From: an uncultured Acetobacteraceae bacterium
Lineage (GTDB): Bacteria > Pseudomonadota > Alphaproteobacteria > Acetobacterales > Acetobacteraceae
Assembly (NCBI GenBank): GCA_937873175.1
Contig: CALMVT010000396.1
Coordinates: forward strand, 1,171-35,552
Reading direction: 5' to 3'
DNA: 34,382 nt
Part shown: piece after piece, positions 33,310 to 34,382 of the stretch
How the letters are laid out: each line of letters opens with the position of its first letter
How positions within the stretch are numbered: the stretch's first letter is position 1
Translations under genes and position numbers: made by a program
Notes under the pieces: model-generated
The model's input: only the letters and a program-made list of their open reading frames with translations
Database searches by the model: none
What the model was told of the DNA's origin: nothing

Positions 33310-33571
33310 GGTGTGCACGGCCGTCGTGATCGGCGGCACGTCCGGCATCGGCCACGCGATTGCCTTGGGGTTCGCCCCGGCTGCCCGGTTCTTCGGAACG
33401 TATGTCGGCGATGCCGCATCGGTCGGAGCGCTGGCGCGGGCGGCCGAAGAAGCGTTCGGCGTGCCGCACGTTGTCATCAACTGCGCTGGGATGCAGCAGA
33501 GCGGCAAGCGCGTGCTCGATCAGGACCTGGACGAGGACGCGGAAATGTGGCGCGTGACGGGAGGCCGATGA
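33302..33571 (+). pseudogene. Short-chain dehydrogenase remnant with internal deletion and lost C-terminus
   Basis: 89 residues where about 250 are expected. AVVIGGTSGIGHAIALGFA is the NAD(P)-binding TGxxxGIG region. Directly after it, with about 35-40 residues missing, comes DAASVGALARAAEEAFGVPH and VVINCAGMQQSGKRVLDQDL, the NAG-type strand and loop that follow in intact members. The frame then runs out at 33571, where the GntR gene starts with a 4-bp overlap. The Ser-Tyr-Lys catalytic set is absent. The overlaps with the AroE remnant and the regulator suggest a former operon of shikimate/quinate-like or sugar-acid catabolism. Confidence 0.65.
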
Positions 33572-34353
33572 CGACGCGCAAGCCCCTGTCCACGATTGTT
33601 GCGGAAAGCCTGTCGGAAAAGATACGCTCCGGTGCGCTGCGGCCGGGCGCGCAGTTGCCGACCGAGGCGGCGCTGTGCGCCGAGTACGACGTCAGCCGCA
33701 CCGTGGTGCGCGAAGCCGTGGCCCGGCTACGGTCCGAAGGCACCGTGATCCCGCAGCAGGGACGCGGCATGTTCGTCAGCGAAGCGCCCGGGCCGCGCAG
33801 CTTCTCGATACCGGAGCACGCGCTCAAGGCCCTGCCGGAAACCATATCCCTCCTGGAACTGCGGCTGGGCGTCGAGGTGGAGGCAGCCGGGCTTTGCGCC
33901 GAGCGCCGGACGGAGGCCGAAGCCGCCGCCCTCCGCGCGTTGATGGAGCAGGTCGATGCCCGGCACGACGACCCTGCCGCGGTGCAGATCCATTACGACT
34001 ACGATTTTCACCTGGCCATCGCAGAAGCAACGCGCAACGAGTTCATGCACGGCTTTCTGGTTTACCTGCGCCCCGCAATCGTGCCGCGCTTCCAGCTCAG
34101 CCATCTGGTGGCACCCGGCCTCAAGGACGCCTACTACGCGCGCATCCACGGCGAGCACGAGAAGATCGTGGAGGCCATTGAGAAACGGAACGGCTGCGCC
34201 GCGCGGCAGTCCATGCGCAGGCATCTCTGCAACAGCCTCGGGCGCGTGCGCGCCCTTGCGTTGGCATCGGGCGTCGAAACAACGGGTGCGGAGCAGGCAA
34301 GGGCCGCAGAGTCCCTGTTTGCCGAGCTGAGGCCGGTTGGCGCGGACGGATGA
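33568..34353 (+). CDS. GntR family transcriptional regulator, FadR/FCD subfamily
   Basis: 261 residues, ATG at 33568 with GGGAGG at 33559-33564. The N-terminal winged helix is STIVAESLSEKIRSGALRPG, AQLPTEAALCAEYDVSRTVV, REAVARLRSEGTVIPQQGRG. The C-terminal FCD domain has ISLLELRLGVEVEAAGLCAE, DYDFHLAIAEATRNEFMHGF and IHGEHEKIVEAIEKRNGCAA. These give the Asp/His set that usually binds a metal and a carboxylate effector: Asp and His in YDFHLAIAEA, then HGEHEKI and MRRHL. Such proteins repress sugar-acid or organic-acid catabolic genes and release DNA when the acid binds. It starts inside the end of a decayed dehydrogenase gene, so its original target operon may be partly gone. Confidence 0.9.
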   Translation: MTTRKPLSTIVAESLSEKIRSGALRPGAQLPTEAALCAEYDVSRTVVREAVARLRSEGTVIPQQGRGMFVSEAPGPRSFSIPEHALKALPETISLLELRLGVEVEAAGLCAERRTEAEAAALRALMEQVDARHDDPAAVQIHYDYDFHLAIAEATRNEFMHGFLVYLRPAIVPRFQLSHLVAPGLKDAYYARIHGEHEKIVEAIEKRNGCAARQSMRRHLCNSLGRVRALALASGVETTGAEQARAAESLFAELRPVGADG

Positions 34354-34382
34354 CCCTGTGGCGCAGACGGGGCGGCGCAGAC

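Noticed and set aside
1-34382. tRNA, rRNA, CRISPR arrays, prophage or transposase genes
   Set aside because: No regularly spaced repeats, integrase- or transposase-like proteins, or tRNA cloverleaf sequences were seen.

Overview
The window is a G+C-rich (about 70% by eye) chromosomal stretch with long antisense reading frames. The gene families point to an alphaproteobacterium. They include Liv-type ABC transporters, a YqjM-like flavin oxidoreductase, ABC_sub_bind-type binding proteins, a membrane class III cyclase, DUF4214 and RTX-like secreted proteins, and a PQQ alcohol dehydrogenase. An Acetobacteraceae (Roseomonas-like) or related Rhodospirillales host is my inference, not a demonstrated fact. 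I saw no tRNA, rRNA, CRISPR array or intact transposase.

Layout. 1-1273 (-): a ribose-type sugar-binding protein followed by a permease that looks internally deleted. 1487-6651 (+): an old-yellow-enzyme reductase, a small HEWREH-repeat exported protein, a binding protein, a membrane adenylate/guanylate cyclase and a four-helix membrane protein. 6662-9501 (-): a Liv-type binding protein translationally coupled to an AidB-like acyl-CoA dehydrogenase. 9701-10408 (+): a SIMPL-domain protein. 10425-13443 (-): two secreted proteins, one with DUF4214 repeats and one RTX-like and frameshifted. 13548-16486: a beta-propeller protein (-) and, divergently, a Tat-exported PhoD-type phosphatase (+). 16532-18369: a REP-like hairpin, a carboxymuconolactone decarboxylase remnant, and a frameshifted catalase-like gene fused to a DUF1440-like membrane domain.

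The most coherent system is 18515-27364. A RuBisCO-like protein overlaps a four-carbon acid sugar kinase (DUF1537) by 4 bp. A complete Liv-type ABC transporter (livG-livH-livM-livJ-livF) follows on the same strand. A small uncharacterised gene is divergent from the RuBisCO-like gene, and an ApnO-like oxidoisomerase lies beyond it. Family knowledge links the three enzymes to D-apionate catabolism: ApnO makes 3-oxo-isoapionate, OiaK phosphorylates it, and the RuBisCO-like OiaT or OiaX splits or decarboxylates it. The window suggests that a Liv-type importer feeds this pathway. Just upstream of apnO lies a periplasmic PQQ dehydrogenase with the Asp-Tyr-Asp signature of lanthanide enzymes, and then a LysR regulator.

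30568-34353 holds an isocitrate-lyase/PEP-mutase family enzyme, an FAD amine/amino-acid oxidase-like protein, an AT-rich palindromic control region, two decayed genes (shikimate dehydrogenase and short-chain dehydrogenase) and a GntR/FCD regulator. At least six loci are truncated, internally deleted or frameshifted. That indicates either local gene decay or, for the single-base shifts, sequencing error.
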